Of a stretch of 49,945 bases of DNA, positions 15,733 to 24,344 are shown one piece after another (positions within the stretch are counted from its first letter, which is position 1; each line of letters begins with the position of its first letter). Origin of the DNA: CAZFLD01 sp964519835 (GTDB lineage: Bacteria; Spirochaetota; Spirochaetia; DSM-27196; CAZFLD01). A program made the translations under genes and the position numbers. Location: NCBI GenBank assembly GCA_964519835.1, contig CAZFLD010000027.1, forward strand, positions 1 to 49,945. The letters run 5' to 3'. The notes beneath the pieces are model-generated. The model did not search any database, was not told the origin of the DNA, and was given only the letters and a program-made list of their open reading frames with translations.

Positions 15733-16871
15733 GGCGTGTCGTCGAACACGTCCTTGATGTCGTCGATCTTTAGGTCGAGGACGGTAGATTCTTCGCCCGC
15801 GTCGGAGCGGGCCTTTAACGGCAGGTAGACCTCGTTGTACTGTCGCGCAAGCCGGTACACATCGTCGTCGGCATACAACTCCGGCGTTTTTACTTCGAGG
15901 TTGTAACCTCTCTCCTCAAAACCACGCCTCATGATGTGAATCGGATCGGTGACCGTGAGCGCGAAGTGAGGGCTGTAGTACAACAAAAACACCGCTACTA
16001 TCACAAGGATAATCGTGAAGTAGACGATGTTTTCTCGGGCCTGCGCTTCGTTGAGGTCACGAACATCGAAAAACAAGCGCGTCGAGCCTTGCGCAAGGTG
16101 GGCGTAGTCGACCGGTCCAAAAAACGCGTCGTAGACGTCTTGTTCGAATCGGCTATACCGGACACGGCCGTCTTCCATCACAACGAGTATGTCGGTCTCC
16201 GACCGTGCATATGCCTCCAGCCGATCGGCGGCGCCGGCCTCGGTAAGCCCGGCGTGAGTGATGTAGTCCATGCTGCGGAAGTTTTGGTCCCGCACTTTTG
16301 CGTCGAGCGATGGGATCGTCACAAACGTGGAGAGCAAGGTAAATCCTATGAGTGTGCCGACGACCGCGGTCACCGCAAGTCCCGTAATCTTGGCCATGTG
16401 CCTCTGGACCATGGCCGAGTCCGTGTTTTTGATCCGACGAAAGACCTTGAGAACGCGCAGCAGCCTGAGAACCCGCGCTATGCGAATGGCTTTGACTACC
16501 TTTAGTACGTTCAACAAGCCACCAATTCCAGCAACGGATACGCCTCCGGCTAACAGCGCGAGAGCCTGAGGACCTGAGTTCAAGACCAGCAGCGGGATAC
16601 TCGCCAGAAAATCGATCCACCCACGCTCATGGCTGAAGTACCGGAAAAAGCGTCCGTTTGCGGCGGAGTTAAAGCTACGTACGAGAAACTCGATAGTAAA
16701 AAACAGGTCGAAGGCAAATCCCGCAAACAACAAAAACCGTCGAGTCGACCAGTTCCAGCCGCTGAGGGTAGCAAAGTCCTCGAAAAAGGTCTGAACAAGA
16801 ACCAGGACGATGGCGACTATTACAAGATTCTCTAAAAATGACCCGACTCGGTTTTTCATACTACCACCCAT
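15729..16871 (-). CDS. Voltage-sensor (S1-S4) protein with periplasmic domain and HAMP-like module, no pore
   Basis: 380-residue inner-membrane protein. S1 is about residues 11-33, S2 45-67 (with D55 and E61), S3 85-98 (with D87) and S4 122-147. S4 carries Lys or Arg at every third position from 124 to 145 (K124, K127, R130, R133, R136, R139, K142, R145), the hallmark of a working voltage sensor. A fifth membrane segment (162-186) follows, then about 95 residues that must be periplasmic (187-280) and a sixth segment (281-308). The cytosolic end (309-353) reads like HAMP: TDPIHIMRRG, then DDDVYRLARQYNEVY. No pore loop or selectivity filter is visible. Annotation as an ion channel would therefore be doubtful; I infer a membrane-potential sensor. 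ATGs at 16871 or 16859 are possible, the second having a better GGGTGG ribosome site. Confidence 0.85.
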   Translation of the reverse strand: MGGSMKNRVGSFLENLVIVAIVLVLVQTFFEDFATLSGWNWSTRRFLLFAGFAFDLFFTIEFLVRSFNSAANGRFFRYFSHERGWIDFLASIPLLVLNSGPQALALLAGGVSVAGIGGLLNVLKVVKAIRIARVLRLLRVLKVFRRIKNTDSAMVQRHMAKITGLAVTAVVGTLIGFTLLSTFVTIPSLDAKVRDQNFRSMDYITHAGLTEAGAADRLEAYARSETDILVVMEDGRVRYSRFEQDVYDAFFGPVDYAHLAQGSTRLFFDVRDLNEAQARENIVYFTIILVIVAVFLLYYSPHFALTVTDPIHIMRRGFEERGYNLEVKTPELYADDDVYRLARQYNEVYLPLKARSDAGEESTVLDLKIDDIKDVFDDTP

Positions 16872-17790
16872 TCTCCGCCGCTATCTTGTAGAACTCGTCA
16901 AGCATTTTAACGTCAAAGCCGTAGAACTTATGGTTGCGGCGAGCAATACTAAACCAGCTCTTGTCGGGCGTGTCGGCGCCCCGATCTATTCGGACGTTTG
17001 GCTGGAAGTTTCTCGCGCGTGCCGCGAAAATGGCGGCAAATCGTGCCGTCGCCTCAACAAAGCGGTTCTCGCCGAAGGATATGTTTGAGTTCACCGCGCT
17101 TTTTAGCACCTGGTCCGGGAGGAACTTTGTTTGCTCTTTTAGTACCTGAAAAACCTTGGCCGCGAACTGACTCTGTACAATTCCGGAAAGGTTTTCCTGA
17201 CGATTCTGACTTTGCTCCGTTGCAAGGACGTGTATGGTGGGCTTCAACAAAAGCGTGGCTTCGATCATTGCCTTTACTTCTTCTTTGCTCATGCGTAGCC
17301 GTTGCACCTTGGTCAACTCGAAGTGAACGTAGCTTTTTCGACGGAATGCTTCGTCCACATATCGATCGACAAGGCGGTAGCTCAGAGCTGAGTAGGGACC
17401 GGTGAATCCGCGCCGTGCCATGGGCTTTTTTAAAAGGCCCGTTAGAATAGATAAGACTTGATCGTGGATTTTTGGATAAGGAACGTTCTGTTGCCTCAGG
17501 AACTGGATAAACGAGAAGTTCACCTGCTCGGTTACTATCCGGCGAAGGTCGGGAATCAGGCCTTTGTCCGTGAACTCCATAAGGGCCAGCAGAAGAAAGC
17601 CGAGAATCTCGTTCCACCCTTTACCCGGAAAAAAATTCTGCGAGCCCAACGTTGGACCAAGCTGAGCAGAATTGGTGTTGAGAAATTGAATAATCTGCTC
17701 TTCGCGCTGAAGGGCATTAAACTGCTGCAAGGCGGGATTGGACAGGAGTCGCCCTACAAACGCCTCAGCTTTTTGATTTTCCACGCTCAC
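16861..17790 (-). CDS. Conserved-looking cytoplasmic protein of unknown function
   Basis: 309 residues, mostly helical and basic, with no signal peptide, membrane segment or motif I recognise. The N-terminal half has amphipathic helices (AFVGRLLSNPALQQFNAL, then WNEILGFLLLALMEFTDKG). The C-terminal part is richer in Arg/Asn and ends KFYGFDVKMLDEFYKIAAE. It begins with a GTG preceded by AGGAA at good spacing and overlaps the voltage-sensor gene by 11 bases. It is thus the first gene of the operon and may work with that membrane protein. Only 35 bases separate it from the divergent surface-protein gene. Confidence 0.7.
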   Translation of the reverse strand: MSVENQKAEAFVGRLLSNPALQQFNALQREEQIIQFLNTNSAQLGPTLGSQNFFPGKGWNEILGFLLLALMEFTDKGLIPDLRRIVTEQVNFSFIQFLRQQNVPYPKIHDQVLSILTGLLKKPMARRGFTGPYSALSYRLVDRYVDEAFRRKSYVHFELTKVQRLRMSKEEVKAMIEATLLLKPTIHVLATEQSQNRQENLSGIVQSQFAAKVFQVLKEQTKFLPDQVLKSAVNSNISFGENRFVEATARFAAIFAARARNFQPNVRIDRGADTPDKSWFSIARRNHKFYGFDVKMLDEFYKIAAENGW

Positions 17791-17825
17791 GTATTCCTAT
17801 TTCGGAAGTTAAAAACCCCAACACA

Positions 17826-20800
17826 ATGGCATATTTCGCGAATAATACATCGAGCAGCAGGGTGAGAACAAGGCAAGTCCACATTCTCTTTCCGTCGGGC
17901 TTTCTATCGGGCGTTTTGTGGCTCGCTCTGCTCCTTCCGGCAACACCCACACTAATCACGGCACAGGACTTCTCGTACTTCCGCGAAGAGGCGCCGGAAA
18001 CGCTTTTCGGCTTCTCCATCGGCGATGCCGAGGTCGAGTTTTTTGTCTCCGGCTCATGGAAGACCTCCCTCGCCGGCGTTTTTGGCGCTGCCTTTCACCC
18101 GCCGTTTGAGGTAGGCGGCGGTACCACGACGGTGCCATACGCGGTGCCCGGATTCACCGATCCAATCCTATCGAATCAGGCCAACGTGGCGCTCACCATC
18201 CTCATCCTCGAGCAGTTTTTTCTCGACGCGGCGTTTGTTGAACCCCTCGTACTGTCGAGCATGCTCGGAGGCTACATCGGATCGGAGACCGATTTCCTGA
18301 GATACCTGGCGGTGGGATACGACCAGTTCGCATTTGGTCCCTACCCGTTCCTGAGTCTGGGAGGCTCCGGGAATGCCGGCCCCGGTGCCGAGGCCTTTCT
18401 GGTGGGCCAAGACACCGAGTATGAATTTGTCCTGCGGATCGAGGAAAGTGACACCGTACGCCGGTACTTCCGCGGCACAAGAGAGGTGTTTGAGACAAGG
18501 GTGGATCTGCGGAACTACGAGCGAGGGGCCGCATTTGTGCTGCCCGACTCCAACGTGAGCGACCTTCGCCTATACATTCAGGACGAAAACGGTACCCCGG
18601 CGCAGTTAGCCGACGGCTCACCCACGGCCGAGCGGTATCGCCGCCTCAACCTTGATCAAGACGCCGTTGTGGATACCGAGGCGGGGATTGTGTATCTCCG
18701 TTCGCCGGTAACCGCCCAACTCGCCGTCAGCTACAGTGTGGATGGGGACTTTGTGGGAACAAACGATGCGAACGGTCAAGATGCGGTGTTCGGGCTGACA
18801 AACGGCGCCCCCGACCCCGGCCGTCCTATCGATTTCTCGTTCTCCGGAACGGACTTCGACGACTTAATAAGCGAGCTCGGGCGGTCCACAGACCAAGTAC
18901 GGCGGACAATCGAGTCCCGGCCGGCCCTTGTCCTCTACGCCCCGGGGTACTACTCGCCGTTCGAGTTGCTCGGACTATACACCGCTCCGTCCGGCACCAA
19001 CGAAGACGCGCAGATCTCGCTCCGGTACCACGCCGGCGAAGAGAGGGATGCGCCCACGGCGCCCCGAGCATTTGTGGACGAGCGTTTCTCCACCGAGCAG
19101 CAACTGATTATCAGGATCGGCGATCCCACCGGCCCAGTGCGGGGCCCTTACAGTCGCTACCCATTTCTCACGCCGACGGATGCCTACCCGGCCGGTCACC
19201 CGGAGCTCTACGATGTAGCCGGTGCATCGCCCGTCCCGGTGGACCTTGTGATCACGAGCTTCGGACCACCGGGAGATCTAACGGTCGGCGGCGAGGTCCT
19301 CCCGGCGACCGTGGAGGTGTACCGGAACGGCATCCTGGACCCCGCCGGCGGCATCGACCACGAGAGCGGACAGGTCTTTTTCGGAAGCGACCTGGGCACA
19401 AGCGAACGGGTCGAGCTGCGTTATCGGACGGCAGGCGGCGGCGCAGGCTCCGACATCGTTTTCGGCGCGGCGGGCCGATACGGTTTTGCGGCCGCGGGCA
19501 CGGTGTCCTTCGGCGCGGGACTGCGGTGGCGCCTTAGTCCGGAGCTCTACGCCACCGAGCCGGAAGAGCATCAGGGTGCCGTGTTGGCAGGTGCGGGGCT
19601 CGATTGGAGCGAGGGACCGGCCCAGATCTCCGCCGACCTGTCCTTCTCGTTCCGGCACCCAAACTCCACCGGCCTTTTGAGCTTGGCATCTATGAACGGT
19701 GCCCGCCGGTCGGTATCCGCCCGCGCCTCGGCTCTCGCACCGGCGGCGGCCCCGGACTCGGAATTGCCGGGAACCGCCGCACTCGACGCCGGGTCCCGGC
19801 GTCCGCCGTCCTACCGCAACTACAAATCCGGGTCCGTTTACCTCGACGTCGACTCCACGCCGGTACCTGATCCGGTAGATGGCGCGGTGGGCCCCTATGT
19901 AGCCGCCGTAGCGGGCCTCGAGGGCCGAGTCCTGGTAAACGAGTTTGCCTTTGCCTCCGGCGGCGACTGGCAGGCGACCCGCCTCGGCCTTGCCGCCGGC
20001 ACCGCGGCGCCCACGGGGTTGGAGCTTTCTTGGAAGCTGGACGGAGGCCCCGGCGCGGCGGCGCCGGACACTTCCGATCTCGAGGTCTATATCGATATTG
20101 GTGCAATCGGGGAGGATGCCGACGGCGATGGATCTCTCGCCGCGGAGGCCGGACCCGCGGCGGGTGGTTACCCGTTTGCCACCCTAACGGTCCCCGGCGA
20201 CCCGGAAACAATCGATGGGGAAGATCTCAACGGGAACGGCGTGCTGGATAAAGAAATACCTCAGCGAATCGTTCGTCGTGCGGTCGCCCCCCCGGGGGCG
20301 GGCGCTTTCGAGCGGCTCAGTCTCGAGTTCACCCCTGCTGAAAGGAGCCGACTCTCCCAAGAGCTCCGTGCAATCCGTGTGACGGTCGTCCACGGGGGAA
20401 GCGGACCGGTCGCAGGAAGGCTTGTCGTAGGGGAGATCACATTGTCCGGAAGCGCTCTTCGTGTAGTGGCGGATAATCCCGCGGATACCTTTGCGCGGGA
20501 GGTGGACCTCGACCACGAGGGTATAGAGGACGCCGGCAATACCGGCTCGGAAGGTAGAATTCTGTCCCGGGCAAACCCCGGTCGTGTTTTGGAGCTTGCC
20601 CAAGATACCCCGGGACGAGTCTCGGTGATCGCGGACCGGACCCACTTCCGCGTGGGCGACTACGGCCGTATATCGTTTTTTGTCTACCCCGTCTCCGTCA
20701 CTTCGGGAGACGGCCTGCTTTTGTTTGCCGGCTCGTACGGGCCGGAGGCTGCGGAGCTGACCGCGGGGGACCCGGTATATGTGGCGAGGATTCCCATGCC

Positions 20801-22748
20801 GGCAGCCGGAGTTTGGAGCCGCGTGGACCTCGACCTCGAAACTGGAGCCGTCACCGTGAACGGAATCGAGCAGGCTCCGGACTCAACCGACTACCTGGGT
20901 TTTGCCGCCGAGCGCGCCGGGAAGCTCGGCCCCAACCAACGGATCACCACGGTCGCCGTGGGCGTCGAATCCGTCGGCAGCACAAGAGTCTACGTGGACG
21001 AGATCTACGCAGCCGACGCGCGAGGCCTGGCAACTCTCAACGCCGGTATACTCTCTTCTATACGCTACCAGGGCAACCTGGTTGAGGCCGGGGGGTTTCC
21101 TATCATCGGCTCGCCATCGGTTCGCGTCCGTGCCGACGCCGGCATCCCCTTTGCGGAAACCGCCGCGTCGGCATCCCTGGGGACCGATCTGGCGGCAACG
21201 TTGATCGGCATACAAGCAGGTCTACGAATTGATGCCGAGTTCCAGGCCGCGGCGAACGATCCCGCCCAAATCCGCGCGTTGGGTCACTCGTTTGTGATTC
21301 CTTCCGTCGCTTCTCCGGTGACCGTCGGGACACGCTTTTTGCGCCTCTACGGAGAGGCCCCGGTGGAGACGGCGCAACTCGACGTGGGCTTTCGAGTACC
21401 CGAAACACTCGGGGGGCAGATATCCGCCGCCGTTCGTACGGACAAATCGATACAAACTCGATCGTGGACCGGTCGCTTTGGTTCCGCTACGGCCGGGGTG
21501 CCGGTGTCCGGAGAGGCGGCCCTATCGCTTTCACAAGTATCAAACGCCGAAGTCGACGTGACCCGTGACTACACACATGCGTGGTTCGAAAACTTCCCTC
21601 GTCTTTTCTCGACCGCCGGCGAGGCGGAACAAGAGCGCCGCGTAGAAGGGCAAGTAGATACGGGACTTGACCTCGAAGGCCTCACCCTCTCCTCGCTTGT
21701 TTCCGCGCAAACCAGGAGTGACACACGCGGCTTTTCGAGCTCCGGCGCCATACATCTTGGTGTTTCGGCGGCCGTACAAGATGCCGGAGTTACCTTTGGC
21801 CTCGAGTACACGCGGAGCCACGCTCTAGGCGAGAGTCTTGCTCGTATCGGCGATGGTACAACGTTCTGGAACGATGTGGAGACATGGGTTGATCGCACGA
21901 CAGGTTTTTCGTTTCTGATGGAGCCTTTTCCCGTCGTTGATCTCTTCTCGCCAAGCCTAACGGCGGACTTTCGCTCCGCCACGGCCACAAGCGAAACCGC
22001 ATCCTTCTCAACACAGGGCAATTTGTATGTAACACGACGTATTGGTACCACTCCTTGGGATGTTGTTGTTCCATCGGCTCTTCGGATGGGTTGGAGACGT
22101 TCCGTCGACCGAAGCGAGGATTCGGTGGCTTCCGAGCAGGAGTTGAACGTGTCCGTCACATCGATCGCCGCGAACGTGTTTGGCACCTTGGGCCAGGCAC
22201 CGTTTTTTGACTTCTATGAGACCGACAGCCTCTCGAGCCGCATCGGCCTCACGGTGGAGTTCGACGGGACGGACGCGGTGGAACCGGCGTCGGCGGACTT
22301 GACCTTCCGGACCACGGTCGGCGTGGACGGCCCGCGGCGTGAAGACATTGGCCGGCCGGCGTTTATCGCGTCACTAAAAAACGATTTGTCCATCGGCTTG
22401 GTTTCAAACACGGTGGTTAACGCCACGACGGCCTCGCTTTTGTGGCGCACGAAGCCCAGGACCCTGTTTGACATCGAGGAGACGGCGTTTCTCTTTGAAT
22501 CCGGCGGGTACTTGGAAAACAGGGAAGTCGTAGAGGTTACCGGTCGGTCGGTGCCCTCGAACATCGAGTCGTCTCGGTTGCAGGTCACACTCGACCACAC
22601 CACCGCCCTTGTGGTGCCGGACACCGGTGAAATTGCCGTATCCGCCGCGTTTTCCCTCGGTGGAAGACCCCTGATTCTGGAAACAGGGCGTGATATGCTC
22701 ACCTTTATCGGGTTTCGACTCGTGCTGTCCGGTGAGCTTCGGTTTTGA
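17826..22748 (+). CDS. Giant predicted outer-membrane/surface protein (possible SprA relative)
   Basis: 1640 residues. A signal peptide (FLSGVLWLALLLPATPTLITA) is followed by an almost wholly beta-rich, helix-poor protein. Residues ~125-560 contain repeated strand-turn units such as VYLRSPVTAQLAVSYSV and VEVYRNGILDPAGGIDHESG. Around residues 745-805 there are two calcium-loop-like motifs, EDADGDGS and EDLNGNGVLDKE. Jelly-roll-like segments follow (VWSRVDLDLETGAV, TRVYVDEIY). From ~1080 to the end, alternating hydrophobic strands look like a large beta-barrel finishing in LSGELRF, with the terminal Phe of outer-membrane proteins. The order of elements recalls SprA of the type 9 secretion system, but I cannot confirm homology. 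ATG 17826 is used; a GTG at 17862 would give a tidier signal peptide. Confidence 0.75.
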   Translation: MAYFANNTSSSRVRTRQVHILFPSGFLSGVLWLALLLPATPTLITAQDFSYFREEAPETLFGFSIGDAEVEFFVSGSWKTSLAGVFGAAFHPPFEVGGGTTTVPYAVPGFTDPILSNQANVALTILILEQFFLDAAFVEPLVLSSMLGGYIGSETDFLRYLAVGYDQFAFGPYPFLSLGGSGNAGPGAEAFLVGQDTEYEFVLRIEESDTVRRYFRGTREVFETRVDLRNYERGAAFVLPDSNVSDLRLYIQDENGTPAQLADGSPTAERYRRLNLDQDAVVDTEAGIVYLRSPVTAQLAVSYSVDGDFVGTNDANGQDAVFGLTNGAPDPGRPIDFSFSGTDFDDLISELGRSTDQVRRTIESRPALVLYAPGYYSPFELLGLYTAPSGTNEDAQISLRYHAGEERDAPTAPRAFVDERFSTEQQLIIRIGDPTGPVRGPYSRYPFLTPTDAYPAGHPELYDVAGASPVPVDLVITSFGPPGDLTVGGEVLPATVEVYRNGILDPAGGIDHESGQVFFGSDLGTSERVELRYRTAGGGAGSDIVFGAAGRYGFAAAGTVSFGAGLRWRLSPELYATEPEEHQGAVLAGAGLDWSEGPAQISADLSFSFRHPNSTGLLSLASMNGARRSVSARASALAPAAAPDSELPGTAALDAGSRRPPSYRNYKSGSVYLDVDSTPVPDPVDGAVGPYVAAVAGLEGRVLVNEFAFASGGDWQATRLGLAAGTAAPTGLELSWKLDGGPGAAAPDTSDLEVYIDIGAIGEDADGDGSLAAEAGPAAGGYPFATLTVPGDPETIDGEDLNGNGVLDKEIPQRIVRRAVAPPGAGAFERLSLEFTPAERSRLSQELRAIRVTVVHGGSGPVAGRLVVGEITLSGSALRVVADNPADTFAREVDLDHEGIEDAGNTGSEGRILSRANPGRVLELAQDTPGRVSVIADRTHFRVGDYGRISFFVYPVSVTSGDGLLLFAGSYGPEAAELTAGDPVYVARIPMPAAGVWSRVDLDLETGAVTVNGIEQAPDSTDYLGFAAERAGKLGPNQRITTVAVGVESVGSTRVYVDEIYAADARGLATLNAGILSSIRYQGNLVEAGGFPIIGSPSVRVRADAGIPFAETAASASLGTDLAATLIGIQAGLRIDAEFQAAANDPAQIRALGHSFVIPSVASPVTVGTRFLRLYGEAPVETAQLDVGFRVPETLGGQISAAVRTDKSIQTRSWTGRFGSATAGVPVSGEAALSLSQVSNAEVDVTRDYTHAWFENFPRLFSTAGEAEQERRVEGQVDTGLDLEGLTLSSLVSAQTRSDTRGFSSSGAIHLGVSAAVQDAGVTFGLEYTRSHALGESLARIGDGTTFWNDVETWVDRTTGFSFLMEPFPVVDLFSPSLTADFRSATATSETASFSTQGNLYVTRRIGTTPWDVVVPSALRMGWRRSVDRSEDSVASEQELNVSVTSIAANVFGTLGQAPFFDFYETDSLSSRIGLTVEFDGTDAVEPASADLTFRTTVGVDGPRREDIGRPAFIASLKNDLSIGLVSNTVVNATTASLLWRTKPRTLFDIEETAFLFESGGYLENREVVEVTGRSVPSNIESSRLQVTLDHTTALVVPDTGEIAVSAAFSLGGRPLILETGRDMLTFIGFRLVLSGELRF

Positions 22749-22801
22749 CCCCCGGTCGGCGGGAGAATTGCGAACCACACATGCCGACACGTTTGCGGTA
22801 T

Positions 22802-22834
22802 CAGGTGTATATTACCTGTGTTCACCTGAGGAGG
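22802..22834 (+). promoter_or_regulatory. Inverted repeat over a putative -10, then strong Shine-Dalgarno
   Basis: CAGGT (22802-22806) and ACCTG (22814-22818) form an inverted repeat enclosing TATATT (22808-22813), a likely -10. The -35 is weak (perhaps CCGACA, 22784-22789). A third copy of the motif, CACCTG (22823-22828), can pair with CAGGTG and abuts the AGGAGG ribosome site (22829-22834). This would suit a repressor operator or an mRNA hairpin near the ribosome site. Confidence 0.4.
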
Positions 22835-22838
22835 AACC

Positions 22839-24332
22839 ATGCGCAAAACTGCACTTGTACTGATAGCCTTTCTTGCAGCTACGGCCTGGGTTGGCGCCCA
22901 GGATGTAGAAGATATGTTAAACGAGGTTGGCGACGACGCTTCCGGAATCCAAGATATCTTGGGCCTGGACATTGGCTTAGGCGTCCAGTCCTTCGCCAAC
23001 CCCGACTTTGATCCGCTCAACCCCGGCGCTACGCCGGAGTACCTTACATGGCAGTCGGTAGACCTTCAGCCCGACATAGCCATTGGGCAGTTTGGGCTGG
23101 GGCTCGACCTCACCTTAAACTTCACTTTTACGGGTGGAGAGAACGGTGATGAGTTCCAAATACGCGAAGAGGACTGGCTTCCAACCGCGGATAGGACCTT
23201 TCTCGAGATTTACCTTCCCAAGTTTCGCTACATTCGCTGGGACCAAAAGGGCGCTCCGCTATTTGTTCAGTTGGGAACCATCGATAACGGTACACTCGGA
23301 AACGGCTTTATTATGGGCAACTATTCAAATGCCCAGTTTCTGCCGGACCGCCGTATTTTTGGACTCAGCTTCGACCTCGACGGCCGGCTTTTTCAGTTTC
23401 CCTATGTCGGTTTTGAGTCGTTTGTCGCAAACCTTGCTCAATTCGACGTCATGGGCGGTCGCCTGTTTGTACGTCCCATTGCCTGGGCCGACATTCCAAT
23501 TATCCAGAACTTCGAGCTCGGCGGAACATTTGTCGTGGATACGCAGCCCTTCCTTCACGCTCAAAAGGACCCGGAGAGCCCCTACTGGCTGGGCCTTGAC
23601 GCTCCCACGGCGGTGCCGGAAAACGCCAACGTCCTTATCTGGGGTCTCGACTTCCAGCAGCCAATTATAACCGCGGACTTTTTCTCGCTATCCGCCTTTG
23701 GCGACATCGTGTCACAGACGGCAACTTTAGATGAGCTGCCTGATCCGACAGTCCCACCGACGGACCCGGGCGCCGTCTCCACCGGCGGAATGATTGGTTT
23801 TGGCGGCCGCATACTCGGCGTCATCAACTACGGTGGCCAGGTTCGTATCATGGGCGAAGACTTTATGCCCGTGTACTTCGACAGCGCCTACGACCTGTTT
23901 CGCGTTCGCAAATACCAGATATACAGCGGCGAGGTCGAGGGACCACCCGAGTTCGCCGGGTATTTTGCCACGCTTGGGTTTTCGTTTTTGGAAGACGCAA
24001 TACGGTTCAACGTATCCCTCTCCGGTCCATTCGACACGGCGGCTGACGACCCGGGATCGTCGTTCAAGAACCCGCGACTCCGCGGCGAGTTTGTACTCGA
24101 AGAGGGAATCTTAGGCGGCTTGAGCTTCGAGGCGAGCTACGACAAACAGAACATTACCGATCTCGCCGACCTCATAGATCCAACGGACGCTGTTATCGGT
24201 GCGCGAATCAACTATCGCACCGGCCCGGCGGTTATATCACTCGTATACGACGTCAAGTACGACCCGTACACCAACGGCGACGAGCCGTGGATTATTACCT
24301 CGGGCCTCGAAAGCTCGATCAGCTTGTTCTAA
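22839..24332 (+). CDS. Predicted outer-membrane beta-barrel protein
   Basis: 497 residues with a clear signal peptide (KTALVLIAFLAATAWVGAQ) and long runs of alternating hydrophobic residues and aromatic girdles, ending in SISLF with a terminal Phe. The stretch GNGFIMGNYSNAQFLPDRRI, followed shortly by GFESFVANLAQFDVMGGRLF, aligns directly with the barrel of the next gene, so the two are paralogues. Function unknown; it could be a porin or a structural barrel. It has one of the best ribosome sites in the window (AGGAGG, 4 bases before the ATG), which suits an abundant envelope protein. It is followed after 12 bases by the FecR-barrel gene. Confidence 0.82.
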   Translation: MRKTALVLIAFLAATAWVGAQDVEDMLNEVGDDASGIQDILGLDIGLGVQSFANPDFDPLNPGATPEYLTWQSVDLQPDIAIGQFGLGLDLTLNFTFTGGENGDEFQIREEDWLPTADRTFLEIYLPKFRYIRWDQKGAPLFVQLGTIDNGTLGNGFIMGNYSNAQFLPDRRIFGLSFDLDGRLFQFPYVGFESFVANLAQFDVMGGRLFVRPIAWADIPIIQNFELGGTFVVDTQPFLHAQKDPESPYWLGLDAPTAVPENANVLIWGLDFQQPIITADFFSLSAFGDIVSQTATLDELPDPTVPPTDPGAVSTGGMIGFGGRILGVINYGGQVRIMGEDFMPVYFDSAYDLFRVRKYQIYSGEVEGPPEFAGYFATLGFSFLEDAIRFNVSLSGPFDTAADDPGSSFKNPRLRGEFVLEEGILGGLSFEASYDKQNITDLADLIDPTDAVIGARINYRTGPAVISLVYDVKYDPYTNGDEPWIITSGLESSISLF

Positions 24333-24344
24333 GGAGGCAGCCTG

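Noticed and set aside
15729..16871. Plain 'voltage-gated ion channel' annotation
   Set aside because: There is no pore loop or selectivity filter between segments 5 and 6, and the region there is too long and hydrophilic.
21569..22186. Open frame of 205 codons on the minus strand
   Set aside because: Antisense to the giant surface protein; Ser/Arg-rich composition typical of shadow frames.
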